Shown here piece after piece: positions 44,190 to 56,126 of a stretch of DNA of 64,000 nt. The stretch comes from Prillingera fragicola. Lineage: Eukaryota > Basidiomycota > Tremellomycetes > Trichosporonales > Trichosporonaceae. The notes below the pieces were generated by a model, which had not been told where the DNA came from, made no database searches, and saw nothing but the letters and a program-made list of their open reading frames with translations. The DNA lies in the NCBI GenBank assembly GCA_002335605.1, contig BEDY01000001.1:1488001-1552000 (forward strand), in the 5' to 3' direction. The position numbers and the translations under genes are program-made. Within the stretch, counting starts at the first letter, position 1, and each line of letters opens with the position of its first letter.

Positions 44190-47100
44190 ATGGAAGAAGA
44201 AGTCGATTGGGGAATGGACGATGTGGGCGGCTACGACGACGAGGACTGCCTTAGTCTCGGGGGAGATGAAGATGCGGTCGTGGCGGGTGGGTATAGCAAG
44301 GCTGGAGCGTTGTTAACGCTGCTGATCACCTTTCAGACAATACCACTTCGCCAACACCAGAGCCTACAAAACCGCCGCCTGTCGAGTCTAGAATGCACCA
44401 GTCTGCTACTTTGGAGAGCCCTGTCAAAGTTTTTAGCACGACGGAGTCGGTGAACGGTGCTGGAGCACAAGCAAAGGCAAGTGGTTGAGAGAAAGATACC
44501 TGGCGCATGCCCTAACTTGCACCGTGCGTTACAGTCGACCACCCAGTCAGGTCAATCGGATCGCATGACAGCCAATACCCACGGGGATTCTGCACGTAGT
44601 CGAAGCCGGGACAGAGGCCGTGTGTCTGAGCCGCGCCGAGAACGTCGCGACTCCGCCGAGGACGGCAACCTTGCTACACCCCCCACATCCGTCGCCGACT
44701 CCAAAGACGCTGCCGATGAGAACCTTCCGTCGGGATGGCAGCGTGTGCTGTCCAACTCGCGAGGAACCTACTTTTATCACCATGTCGACAGTGGACGCAC
44801 GTCGTGGGTGCGACCTCTCCCCGATGGAAGCGTCCCTCGCGAATCAAAGAAGGACAAGGAAAGGACTCGCGCTCCAGGCTCCAACGGCGCAAGCAAGACA
44901 ACTGACTCTGTTGTTGCCGACAACAGTGATCGCGGTCGCAGCAGTCCCGAAAAGCGTCCACTGACGGAAAGCTCTGATGCAGCGGACCCAGTCAGCAGCA
45001 ATTCTGAGAAGCGAAGCGTGGACGATGATGGCCAAAGCGGCGGCCGGCGTGCTCCTGTCCCAACTCCAGAGGTAAACAGGCGCCCGAACGATCGTGGTGA
45101 CAGCTTTGTGCATCCCGACAGACAACCGCCCAGTGTAGATCGTGACCGCAAACAACCTTCTACAAGATCTGGTGCGATTGACCGTAGGCCACTAGACAGG
45201 GGTCCCAACCCACAAGAGAGCCGCAACATGCGTCAACCTGACAGGCGTCTTCCACCACCAGTGGATGACCGCAACCGTGCGTTTTCCGACAGACGTCCAC
45301 CGCCTGGGGCGAGCAACTCAGGGGTACAGCCTCGTGCTGCAGACGGTCGCCGTTCGCCTCGCCGTGACCAAGCTCCTGGACCTAGGTCGAACGTCCGCCC
45401 ATCCTCTCCTCCTCGGAATGATATCAGAAGTACGTCTCTCTTCGCCACATTACTCCAGTCGTGCCGTGGCTTGAACCTTTGTGTTCACGTGGCTTAACTT
45501 GGACCGAGCCGCAAGACTGGCCTAATCTCCACTGCACGACTGGCGATTGTATTCGTGCCAGAGTCGTCGCGCTTACGCGACCACCGCAACAGATCGTAAC
45601 CCATCTTCCCAAGATTTCCGTCATCCACAGCCTGCAGGACCGGGCGGCAGGCCAAACGACGACAACCGTGGCTGGGGCGACCGCCGTCGCGACTCCGCTC
45701 CTGGACGCTGGAATGAGCCCCCTGGACCTCGAGATGTGCGCGGACCTCCCCCTCCGCAAGATGCGAGGTCCGATGGCCGCGGTCCACTTCCACCGAGGGC
45801 ATATGGTCCCCGAGATTCACGGCCATTTGACCGAGAGCCTGATCGTTTCCCACGCGATATGCCCCGTGGGCCAGGTGGCACTCGCGACTCTGGTTGGCAG
45901 CGGGGTTCAGGCCGTCCGGAGGAGCGCGGAGTGGAGAATCCGTCAACGGGTGCAGCAAAGAGTTCTAGGGCAAATCCTCCAGCAGCGAAGAGCGAACGCG
46001 AACCTGCCAACGAACCGACAGGCGTGGAGTCGGCCACCGAGCGCACTGCTCAGACCACTACCCCAGCCTCGTCGTCTCACAGTGACCGGCCAAAGCCTAT
46101 GGACGCGCCTGACAATGCTGACTCGCAGCGCGCTCGGTTGCGTGAGGAGGCGCGCAAGGCGGAAGAGACACTGAAGCGTATCAAAGAGGAGGAGAAACGA
46201 CTGGAGCTTGAGGAGAAGCGGAAGACGGAAACAAAGCGTGAAGAAGATAGGAGGCGCGGTGAGACTCAGGCATCACAGAAGATGGGCTTGGACGCCAAGC
46301 CAGAGCAGCCCCCTGCCCACCTCTCCAAACGTGACTCGACCAACATGGCGCCCATTCCCCGTCGCATGGATGATGACCGACATTCGGCGCTACCTCTCGG
46401 TCGTCCTGCATATGGGCCCAACGCGGCGCCTGCCAGGCAGCCCTTGGGCCCCCGTCCAGATGCACCAGGTTTTGGTCGCGGCCCACCACCTTCAGCTTCC
46501 AGTAATTTCAACGGCCCTGCTTACGGTCCAGGCGGCCCTGGAAGGTTTGACGACCGCGATCGCGGCCGATTTGACCGTGATCGCGACCAAGGCTGGCGTG
46601 GTCCCGACCGCGACGGACCGCGGGACGGTCGTGATGTGCGGGACCTTCGTGGCCCCCCGCCTCGAGATGGCCGCGATATGCGCGACGGACCACGGGACAC
46701 GCGTGAAGGCCGTCTCCCGCCTGCAGGCACGCTGCGCTCTCGTTCGCGCTCCCCACCGCGCCAGTACGGCCCGGGTTCCCGTGCACTGTCGCCACCTCGC
46801 TTTAGTGGACCCCGCGAAGGCTTCCGTGGTGCGCCCCGTGACGGTCCTCGTGAGAGTGCTCCTGATGTGCGTGCGCGAGACCAGGCTCAGGCTATGAGTG
46901 CGCCGACGTCGGATGCTCGTCGCGAGCCTCCACGGAATGGTCCTCATGAGCCGCTTCGCGGTGGCCCTCGTGACGGCGCTCGCAACTCCATGCCTGTTCG
47001 TGGACAGCCCATGCCCAGTGATGGCCCGCCCCGTACAAACGGCCCGAACGACCGGCCGTCCACTCAATTTGGCCCCGCCGGTGGTGGCCCTCGGGGACCT

Positions 47101-47472
47101 CCGCCACCTCGTAGTACTGGTCCGGTTCTGACCAACGATATACCGAACAACTATGATCGCTACGTTCCAGGCGAGAGTGATGGTCCAAGTGGCCGAGACC
47201 GCGAGCGGAACCGTGAAACTCGTGGTCGAGGCCGGCGTAACAGGCGCGACGGTCGCGACGGTGCCGACGCTCGCCCCTTATCGCTTGCTGAGAGACTGGG
47301 TGATCGCAAGCGTCCCCTGGAAGCACCATCTCCGCAGCCTGTAAGTGCAGTTGGCCTCCGCATAGGACCCCACTGACATTTCCCTTAGAATCAGAAGAGG
47401 GTGCGCACGCCAGACCACCCTGAGCGAGATGTGCAGAAGGAGAACGGTGACAGGGACAGGGGGAGTCGTTGA
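44190..47472 (+). CDS. WW-domain protein with long Arg/Pro/Gly-rich low-complexity region
   Basis: Five exons (44190-44286, 44337-44476, 44535-45429, 45593-47340, 47389-47472) join in frame to 987 residues. The second intron has a GC-AG boundary (GCAAGT...TTACAG). One WW domain is clear: LPSGWQRVLSNSRGTYFYHH then SGRTSWVRP (about residues 130-160), so it should bind proline-rich partners. Before it lies an acidic N terminus (EEEVDWGMDD) and an RS-rich patch. After it come ~650 residues of DR, PPR, RGG and GP repeats, a charged helix (RARLREEARKAEETLKRIKE) and SRSRSPPR. This composition is typical of RNA-processing factors; specific function is unknown. The fourth-exon acceptor at 45592/45593 was chosen for frame. 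Confidence 0.8.
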
Positions 47473-47613
47473 TTATTATCATAGTATATTAGACTATCTT
47501 GAGTAGCATGGATGATGTCTATGCATCATTGTGATGCAGAGAGTGGTGGAGTGATGAATGCATCAGGCATCAACGACCATTTCCCAATTCCCAAATGATC
47601 GACGGATTCATAA

Positions 47614-47650
47614 CGCCACACGCCACACGCCACACGCGTTGTTCGCGTGT
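47614..47650. repeat. Three CGCCACA units plus a perfect 7-bp hairpin
   Basis: CGCCACA is repeated three times in tandem at 47614-47634. It overlaps an inverted repeat ACACGCG-TTGTT-CGCGTGT at 47632-47650. It lies between the WW gene stop and the RabGAP gene start, 163 bp before the latter, so it could be promoter or 3'-end structure. Confidence 0.7.
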
Positions 47651-47812
47651 CGCTGACACGCCCACACCTCCAGGCTCTTCGTCACTACAGCCTCACTATC
47701 ATTCATTCACCTTGCACCTTGCACCCACCTATACTCCCATTCATTTCTAACACACAGCTTGCTAGTCAGCTTCACCCCGCGCATTTCTCGCTGCAACGCA
47801 GCTGCCGCCATC

Positions 47813-50800
47813 ATGTCGCTTCCAATGCACCTGCGCGCATACACGGAGAAGACAAAGGACGAGCTCACCCGCGATCTCTTCAATGTGCCGACGCCCGACC
47901 AGCTGCCTGCTCCTTCAGAGGCCCCCCAAGTTGTCAAGCTTGCGCGAGGTGCTAAGGGTGGTACTGTGGGCTCTGCTGCCGGCCTGCAAAGCATGGACAT
48001 CAATGCTGTCCTCTCGGTAGAGGGCAAGGAGGACGTCTACGTGAGTCATCTCAAAGTCTCCGGTAGCTCGGGAGCAAGCGACGACACCCCTTCATGACGA
48101 GTGATGCTTACTGCCTCGCCCCTCGCGGCTTTGTTCATCTGTGCAGGCTGGTAAACTTTCACTCCTCCCTCCGTTCCTTTGCTTCATCTCGAATGATCGC
48201 CGCTCGTGCCGCTGCACGCTCCCGCTGTACACCATCCGCCGAGTTGAGAGGTACGCCGACTCTGTTGCTGGCCTAGTTGCCGATTTCTTCCCCCGATACC
48301 AGAGCTGATCATGTCTTCAGGCTCAACTCGCGCGCAGGAGTCTTTGCGCTGTCCCTTGCCACATGGCACGGCATGCGCATTGTGAGTCTCCGGCGTCTGA
48401 TGCAGATCGTAAAGCTAACGGTATTAGATCCTCCAGCTTACGTCGCTCCTCCCCACCGCCGAGCACTTTGCGATTCTCCTCCGAGATGCGCTCAAGTCCC
48501 AGGTTAGTAGCAAGACTTGCCACTGTTCAACCTGAGCTCTACTGACCACCATACACAGCTGGCGGAAATGAAGTCACTCAAGGGCTTCCTGAACACACTC
48601 TACTCCGAGTATCTCTTGAATGCTAGTGCGCACGCGGCGGAAACGCCAGGTGTCGCAACGGACGATCTTCTCCTTGATCTTGCTGTTCGTCCAGCTGAAG
48701 GCGAAGGCGATCTCCGCGGGCCTGGTGGCGAAGGCCGCGGCTCGTATGAACGTGGCCTAGGCGAAACCTTTGGCTTCCCGGGAGACGCTCGCAAGATGCG
48801 CGAGCGAAGCAAGATGAAACTGTGGAAAGAGTATTTCGTTGTTCACGGCCGTAACATGACTTGTAAGTGGCATTGAGAGACACACCCGTTGACAACCAGT
48901 GCTCAGGTACCCTCCCTTTCAGCGTCTACTGCAAGTTGGTCTGCCGTCCAGGTTGCGAGGTGAACTGTGGGAGGTGATGTCAGGTTCAATATGTACGTGC
49001 TGGGTCGTTAGTGGCATTGGAATCAAAGCTGACACTGCAGATCTGCGATTTGCCAATCCTCAGACGTACCAGCTCCTGCTCTCAGAAAACGCTGGCAAGA
49101 GCTCACAGTCTACGGATGAGATTGAAAAGGACCTGAATCGCTCCCTCCCAGAGTACAAGGCGTATCAGACCGATGAGGGTCTTGCTCGCTTGCGCCGTGT
49201 CCTCGTGGCGTACTCGTTCCGCAATCCCGAGCTCGGATACTGCCAGGCTCTCAACATTGTCGTCGCCGGCCTCCTCATTTACATGTCTGAAGAGCAGGCA
49301 TTCTGGCTGCTTGAGGTCCTCTGTGACAGGATATTGCCAGGATACTATTCGCCGTCTATGGAGGGAACTCTGCTAGACCAGCGCGTATTCGAATCACTGG
49401 CGAAGCGATGCCTGCCCATGATCCATGAGCACTTCCGCACTGTGGACGTCCAACTCTCCGTCGCTTCGCTGCCATGGTTCCTGTCACTTTACATCAACTC
49501 GCTTCCCCTCATCTTTGCGTTCCGCATCGTCGACTGCGTATTGGCTATGGGCGTCAAGGTGTTGTTCCAGGTTGGTCTTGCCATTCTTAAGATCAATGGC
49601 GAAGCTCTCTTGGAAGTTGCCGATGATGGAATGTTCATCAACCTCATGCGCAACTACTTCTCTACCATCGGCGAGTCGGCGCATCCTACCCATCCTGACC
49701 CCCGTGTCCGTGCTATCACAAACTTCCAGGAGTTGCTTGTGGTGGCATTCCGCGAGTTCAACGTCATCACCGACGAAACCATTGTCGCCGAACGTCGTCG
49801 CCTGCGGGCCATCATTGCCGATGAGATTGAAAAATTCTCCAAGCGCGCGGCTGTGCGCAACCTTCGCAACGTTGGGCGCTTCACGAAAGAGCAAGTCGGC
49901 ATCATCTACGACCACTACTTTGCCGCCGTGTGCGACAGCACCGCTGGTAACGGGACTCCGCCTGGGCCTGGGGAGCTTGAACAGCCTCGTATCACTGTCG
50001 ATGCGCAAGGGCGGGTGGAGACTCGTATCGACCTCCGTGGTTTCAAGACACTCATCGCCGGCATTGCCACCTGGGCACGAGAGGAGACGGTTACGACCAA
50101 CGCTTTCATGCAGCGCACCGAGCGACGCATAGCCGAGCACGATATGATTGACAGGTGGGCCCACGTAAGCTGACTAGGCTGACAAATAGGCTCTTTTACA
50201 GCTGGGACTCGCAAAAGGTCGGAACGTTGTCACTTCAAGACGTGGTTGAGGGACTAGACCGAGTCATGTCGGCTGGCCTGATGGAGACGATCGAGTGGTT
50301 CTTTGAGCTTCACGACAAGGATGGCGATGGCTACTTGACCAAGGACGAGGTCATTCGGCTTTCTGAGTCCCTCCTGTTCATCTTCCGTAACGAGCCCGGA
50401 GACGTTTACCTTGCCGCGGTTTCGCGCTTCATCTTGAATGCCTACGAGTTTGGCGACGCGACTGCTCCTGAATCTAGCCTGCCAGAGGTTCATGAGCCGA
50501 TGGATGGTGACGCTCAGACAGCATCAGAGTCCCGGGAGCACTCAGCCTCTGTCGCTGGACCCCACAATCTTCCGTACCTCAGCCTGGCGACATTCCGGAT
50601 GGTGGTCCTCGCCGACGAGCTGCTGGAGGGTTTCTTTGGCAACGATCTTGCCGCCTCGTTTGAACTCCAGGACACGGAGGAGGAGGACTACCACAAGACC
50701 CATGCCAAATCCGACGGTCTACTTGGAGGCCTTGTCAACCTCGTTGTCAATGACGAGTGAGTGTGATGTTGGACGGGGTTCATAACGGAGAAACTAACCA

Positions 50801-51486
50801 CCAGGAACAAATCACGCTTCAACCGCCTCGCCGATGGAATCGGCTCTGCTCTTGGCAAGCATGCCGAATGGAGGAAGCCGTCACTGTCCAAGGCCGACCC
50901 CAGCTCGCCCGTGCAGGTGGAGGTCCGAGCCCGCGAGTCTCTTCTCACGCCCACTCAACGTCAACGCACCCGGAGTGCCTCACAGGCCTCTCAGGCGTCC
51001 ATGCAGAGCAACAAGACTGGAGCCAGTGCCAGCACAACCAACACCATGGCAGACTCTCGGAGCCTTGCGGATGTCGAGGCCCGATACCGCGAAGAGAGCC
51101 AGATGGTGCGCGCCGCTCAGGAGGCGGTCATGCACCGTCCCAACTTTGCCATCGATGCCATCGGCGACAGCGATGGAGAGGACGAGGGTGGCGAGGACGA
51201 CGCAGGCGTCATGGATGAGGTTGAGGCCTTCCTCAAGGCACACGGTGGCAACGACGAGGACAACGCGCTCAAGGGTGAACAGAAGAAGATGGCCGAGGGT
51301 AAGTGTCTCGTCGAGGCCACGGAGATCCGGTGCCCCCGATTCACGGTGGCGTCACATTGCCCTTGATCTGGCACAATCATGCAAAAGAAGGTGCTGACTG
51401 TCGCAGATCTTTTGAAGGCCGAGCCCATGGGTGCCAGTAGCGGCAGCAGTGCAAAACCGCGCCAGAAGGACCTTGTTGAGTTGTAG
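47813..51486 (+). CDS. GYP2: GRAM-TBC-EF-hand Rab GTPase-activating protein (Gyp2/Mdr1, TBC1D9-like)
   Basis: Predicted RabGAP acting in endocytic or Golgi traffic. About ten exons, early ones 47813-48040, 48147-48250 and 48321-48381. A GRAM domain is assembled across splices: GKLSLLPPFLCFISNDRRSC, LPLYTIRRVERLNSRAGVFA, LATWHGMRI. The TBC domain has its catalytic fingers: GLPSRLRGELWEVMSGS (arginine finger region), YQTDEGLARLRRVLVAYSFR, NPELGYCQALNIVVAGLLIY (glutamine finger YCQ), then LPWFLSLYINSLPL and FRIVDCVLAMGVKVLFQVGL. Farther on an EF-hand reads DKDGDGYLTKDEV, so calcium may regulate it. The C terminus is Ser-rich and acidic (DSDGEDEGGEDDAG). Domain order matches yeast Mdr1/Gyp2 and animal TBC1D8/9. 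Roughly 1,070 residues. Confidence 0.92.
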
Positions 51487-52711
51487 ACCGGGCAAGGCGG
51501 ACGCGATACAGAGAGTATTGAGAGATGAGTTAGACTTGGCTTCATGTTAGATGTTTCACGATTGTTGATGCGTCTGGGTTCCAGCAGTAGATAGCATCGA
51601 CAAGGCGGTCGTTCATCAGGGCCGCGGAGGAAAGTAGCAAATGAAACGCTGTAAAGCATTCAGGGCCCAGTGCCAACCTACGGACGAGCAGGGGAAACCC
51701 CTCAGGCGCAGGGAGCGGAGGCAACGTTTGGCTCGCTAGGGACAATCCAGGGGGCACTGTCTGTGCACAACTAGTAGTGACGCCGCTGTTCCAGGAAAAT
51801 GTGATAGCAGCTTGTCTGCCTGGGCGCGAATACTGCGTAAAGCAAGATTTGGAGCTTCAAGATGGCACAGCCTCCCCTCAATCCTCAAAATCCTCAAGGC
51901 GGTGTGCAGTCACAAAGCTGCTTGTTTGCACTTGTCGTTGTTTCTTGCCTTACTCACGTCGACTCTGGCAGTTGATAGAGCAGTCACAACAACATCCCTG
52001 TCTCCCGTTTCGACACCCTCACCGTGAGCACGAAACCCGCCCCTCGCACGCGCAGGGGTCGCCATCTCCGTATCGTAACGACATCTCGACAAGCCCAGGT
52101 CCCAACCTCTGGCGGTCGCTTTGGCTTTGGTGCCTTCCTCCCTCTGCCCATCGACTACTCTTAAGTGCCTCGGCATCCACGCTGGCAACCCCAGCCTGCG
52201 CAGCGGAGCCAAGGTATCCTGCGGACAGCGATCCACAGAGCCCTGTCCTTGCTGCTTGTGCAGTGAGCCAGCCAGCTGGTACCATCTGCCATTCTGTCAG
52301 AGTTGAACCCCGCGGTCACCTCTGTCCATCTGCCTCGTTGCTGTCGACTGTAGCCTCAAGCCAGCGTAGTTCTTGCTGGATAAAACTATAACGGCCGTTT
52401 CTTTTGCGTCTCTGTGCCTCGACACCAGCCCCACGCTGTTCTCGCCCTTTAGCCACCGCCGTTGACCAGCGATCAAGGCTAGTTCTTCAATCTTCGTTGC
52501 TCCCACCACCACACCGCGCACGGTTTGTGCATTCGCCAGCCCCCGATCCATCATCTTTCACCAGCACCAGCCTTCGTTTGGCGCTCTTGGCTAATAGCAA
52601 CATCTCTGCCAGTTGCCTTCGCCTTTTAATCGACCATACGGCCTGTGATTCTGCCCACCTGGCGCATTCATTCCCACTACCCTGGCCCCCCTTCACTCTT
52701 ACTTCAGCACG
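51487..52711. other. Intergenic region upstream of the Ser/Thr-rich membrane protein gene
   Basis: 1.2 kb. Left part is the RabGAP 3' end. From about 52400 to 52711 the sequence is CT/CA-rich leader. No RNA gene, repeat or exon recognised. Confidence 0.4.
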
Positions 52712-54724
52712 ATGCGCTCGTCGTTGGCTCTCCTGGCCTGGGTGGCCATGCCCCTGGTGGCCGGGCAGCAGCCGACTGCAACCACGCCACAAGTGCAGCC
52801 TCCAGCTTCGTCTGCGGCCACGCCTGCCTCCTCTTCGTCGAACGCCGCGGCCACCACAACAGCAGCCCCAGCCCCTGCCCGGACGCCGAACTGGAAGTGG
52901 ATCAGCACTGGGCCCACAATGACCGCGTGTGTGACATACGAGATTCAGTGGGCACTGCAAGACACCCCTCAGCCGCCTGCCAGCTACGGCGTTAACATGT
53001 ATGCCTACAACGCTGGTGTTGACCAGACAGTGCCACCGGCGTCGTCTGCCGTTGCCAATCCCCCCGCGAATTCTCCTGCGCAGACACAATCATCTACAGC
53101 TGCTGCGCAGACCCCATCAAGTTCGGCTGCTGCTGCACCCGCACCGTCGAAGCCAGTCACTGCCGCCGTCGGCCCAGCCGCCGCGGTTACCCCGCCCACC
53201 AAGCGCTGGCAGGCTGCCGAGCTGCACCGTCTGGAGGCGCGTTCCGAGCTCCATCGTCTCCAGCCGCGTGCAGTTATCAACTCGACGATCGTGGAGGGAC
53301 AGCCCGCTAATGTTGCGTACCGCTGGGTTGTCAATGTCCCTGCGGGCCGTTACCGCCTCCTCGCCGTCGTGAATCAAACCAATACCTTTGGTGTTAGTGA
53401 CCCCTTCACCGTGTTGGACAACAAAGATAATACGTCGTGCATCGATCTGGGTAAAACTCAGGTGACCTCATCGGTGGTTAGCAGTACCAGCTCCGGCTCG
53501 TCGTCCGTCGCCGACGCCACCGCCACTGGTGACGACACCGGCAGCGCGTCTGGTGGGCTGGCCGGAAACGAGACCAAGAAGAAAGGGATCGGTGGTGGTG
53601 CCATTGCCGGTATCGTGATTGGTGTGCTCGCCGGCATCGCCATAGCAGCTCTTCTGCTCTTCTGTTGTATGAAGCGCCGTCGCAGGAGCGCAGCGTCACG
53701 AGGAGGCCGCGAGGAGAAAGATGGCAAGAGCTTCATCGGCTCGCCGGCCAACTTCCGCAAGGGCTCCCGCAACGGTGGCCACGCTCTTTCGGCGCTGGGA
53801 ATGAGAAACGGTGAACGCGATCACACGGGTGCGGATGCCCTTGACTCTGGAACCTCCTCGGAGGACCCCGCTGAGAAGCACCGATACCTCACTTCCGAGA
53901 TGGCCCAAGGTCCCGTCATGACGCGTCAAATGAGTGCCGTGTCAAACGCCACGTCTGATAACCCATTCGAGACTGCCCCCAGTACGCCAGTGGAGGAGAA
54001 GCACGCACCCGAATTGTCTGCGCCGGCTATCGCAGCTGCCGCTGCCTACCGCGGTACCGATCGCGACGCACCGCGCCGTCTCCCGCCCGTCTCATCGCTT
54101 CCTGCGGATAGTCACCGTCCTTACGCTGGTATCGCCGAACCCGAGGCGTCCTCCCACCACGACCACGGGTCTCCTGCCGGGCCATTGACGCCCACAACTG
54201 CAGCATTTGGCTCGAATCCTGGTACGCCTGCCCATGCCGCGCACCAGCGTCAATCTGGGGCCTTTTCTTCCACAATGTCTCATCAAACGAGCCCGAGCAA
54301 CGGATCGGTGCTCGACTCCGTTCAAAGTCATGGTGCCGCTGGAACAACGCCGTCGGTCGTGTCCCACGGCCCGTCGTCACATGCGCCATCCAGCTTCAAC
54401 ACACCGTCGCGTGGAGGTCCTGCCGAGCGTAAGACGTCCTTGCGGCGTAAGCCTGTGCCCCAACTCGCTGCTGGAACAGGTCTTCCGCTCAGTGACCATG
54501 GTCACGGAGAGCACACCGTTACGCCCCCCGCCACGAGCGAGGCGGGGCACGAAGTTGCCTCACAGCTGCCACCGTCGTCGTCCATAGCCACTGGGCCTGC
54601 TGGCGATGAGTTTGGGCTCAATGCCGCTCTCGCTGGTATAGGACGTGGACAGACGTTCAACTTGATGCCTGACCCTCCCATGGAGCAGAAGGAGGCCGAA
54701 TCCAGGTTCAAGAACCGAATTTAG
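52712..54724 (+). CDS. Ser/Thr/Ala-rich single-pass plasma-membrane protein
   Basis: Single exon, 670 residues. N-terminal signal peptide (MRSSLALLAWVAMPLVAGQQ, cleavage near residue 18). Low-complexity Ala/Ser/Thr/Pro stretches flank an ectodomain with WKWISTGPTMTACVTYEIQW, YGVNMYAYNAGVDQTVPP, INSTIVEGQPANVAYRW and VNVPAGRYRLLAVVNQTN; NST and NQT are N-glycosylation sites. A KKKGIGGG stretch precedes the transmembrane segment AIAGIVIGVLAGIAIAALLL (about residues 294-316), followed by the stop-transfer KRRRRS and a ~350-residue Ser/Pro-rich cytosolic tail. The build resembles fungal mucin-like sensors, a type common in basidiomycetes, but I cannot name a function. Confidence 0.8.
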   Translation: MRSSLALLAWVAMPLVAGQQPTATTPQVQPPASSAATPASSSSNAAATTTAAPAPARTPNWKWISTGPTMTACVTYEIQWALQDTPQPPASYGVNMYAYNAGVDQTVPPASSAVANPPANSPAQTQSSTAAAQTPSSSAAAAPAPSKPVTAAVGPAAAVTPPTKRWQAAELHRLEARSELHRLQPRAVINSTIVEGQPANVAYRWVVNVPAGRYRLLAVVNQTNTFGVSDPFTVLDNKDNTSCIDLGKTQVTSSVVSSTSSGSSSVADATATGDDTGSASGGLAGNETKKKGIGGGAIAGIVIGVLAGIAIAALLLFCCMKRRRRSAASRGGREEKDGKSFIGSPANFRKGSRNGGHALSALGMRNGERDHTGADALDSGTSSEDPAEKHRYLTSEMAQGPVMTRQMSAVSNATSDNPFETAPSTPVEEKHAPELSAPAIAAAAAYRGTDRDAPRRLPPVSSLPADSHRPYAGIAEPEASSHHDHGSPAGPLTPTTAAFGSNPGTPAHAAHQRQSGAFSSTMSHQTSPSNGSVLDSVQSHGAAGTTPSVVSHGPSSHAPSSFNTPSRGGPAERKTSLRRKPVPQLAAGTGLPLSDHGHGEHTVTPPATSEAGHEVASQLPPSSSIATGPAGDEFGLNAALAGIGRGQTFNLMPDPPMEQKEAESRFKNRI

Positions 54725-54962
54725 TAGAAAATCACGATTACACACCCATAAATGGGACCCCAAAGTGGATACATCGCCATAATGCTGGACAGTAGGCAAC
54801 TCTCGTGTATATATACGTACAAGCTTGGAGTGTATCATGAATCTCGCTCGATGCAACCTATGCCTTGACGGCTGTGAGCATCGTGGGGCCGCACCTTTGT
54901 GGAGAGTTAAGTGTCTATTCATGCGGATACAGCAGGTGTCTTCAGGCAATGAGCAGGTCAGC

Positions 54963-55770
54963 TCATTGGGCCGCGGTCTTGGCGCCCCCAGCAACGCCTG
55001 CCTGCTCCTCGCCGTCAACTTGCTCCAGCACAGCCAGGAGGTGCTCATCCAAGCCGCGGGGGAGCAGCATCACACCTTCAGTCGTTACCAGGCGGTAACT
55101 GGGGTGCGGCTCGTACGTTTCTGGCATGATCTGTATTGTCAGTCATCAAGACTGCGAGTAACCCGTTGTCCTAGGATCCCAGACAATGACGCTCGTCCCA
55201 ATACCGCGTGCTCAAGTGACATCGCATAACTCACCTTGCCATCCTGAACAAAGACGCTGGCGATCAGGTCCTCGGTCTCCCCAATGCGGCCATGTGGGGG
55301 CACTGCACGCTCGTCTGCGAAGGTTAGTCTTTGCCCCACGGCCGTCATGCCCAGTTCTCTAAACGGCGCAGCCTACAGTCAAAACACTTACCCGTGATGT
55401 GCATGTAGCCATCTCCTGGACGAGTTTTGGCCTCATAGGCGACCGTCTCACTCACGCCCTTGGCCAGTCCGTCCTTGAGCGCCGCATGCAGCACAGAGCG
55501 AAACCCAGGATTCTCAACAAAGTCATTGAGACCGGCATCAGAAATTGCTGGAAGCCAGCCCAGGGGTGTGCGCGAGCCGTCGACTGGAGGGCGAGCAAGG
55601 AAAGAGAGGGCAATGCGGCTGGGTGCGGATGGAGGAGGCGGCGTCACATGGTAGTGCAGGTGCGGGTGGGCAGGGTCCCGAGAGCTTCCGGCAGGCAGTG
55701 AGGAAGATGCACGCGTAAGCTTGGGTACAGCGCGAACAGCGAGGCGGAGGCGTGGAGCGAGCGCGGCCAT
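54963..55770 (-). CDS. Small conserved fungal mitochondrial protein (hypothetical)
   Basis: Three exons between ATG 55770 and TGA 54963, about 205 residues. The N terminus (MAALAPRLRLAVRAVPKLTR) is rich in Arg/Ala/Leu and lacks acids, a mitochondrial presequence. Then a ~90-residue domain (RIALSFLARPPVDGSRTPLG, LNDFVENPGFRSVLHAAL), the phrase DERAVPPHGRIGETEDLIAS, and after the last splice IMPETYEPHPSYRLVTTEGV with LPRGLDEHLLAVLEQV. The segment VQDGKIMPETYEPxPSYRxxT recurs, from memory, in uncharacterised fungal proteins. Function unknown. Converges with the membrane-protein gene (238 bp between stops). Confidence 0.7.
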
Positions 55771-56126
55771 GATGTGCTGGGTGTGATGGGATGGGTGATG
55801 GGAGTTGAGTGACTTTTGTGACCTCCACTTTAGACTTTTGGATATTCGAATGTGGCACCATGGGCCGTGGGTGGCTCCCATTAACCTTTTACTGCTCTGC
55901 GATTCATTTGTGCACTCAGAACGAGAACCAATAGTGCAAGCATGGGCATGGATACTACTCGAGTGCTATAAACGGTGGAGCACGGAAGGGGGCATGAATA
56001 ATGGGCAACTGCCAGGTCAACTGTGTGCACGGCCAAACCCTAGCATAGCACGAGTAATAGGCGCAGATAGCACTGGTGGACGGATAAGAGCTGCCTCGTT
56101 GTGGGCTAGCATGAGGTTGGAGCTTT
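55771..56126. other. Intergenic region between two minus-strand genes
   Basis: 356 bp holding the promoter of the small mitochondrial protein and the 3' end of the RRM protein. Nothing specific seen. Confidence 0.45.

Noticed and set aside
44777..47067. Several 100-190 codon minus-strand frames antisense to the WW-domain gene
   Set aside because: They are reversals of Arg/Pro/Gly repeat codons and carry no independent protein signal.
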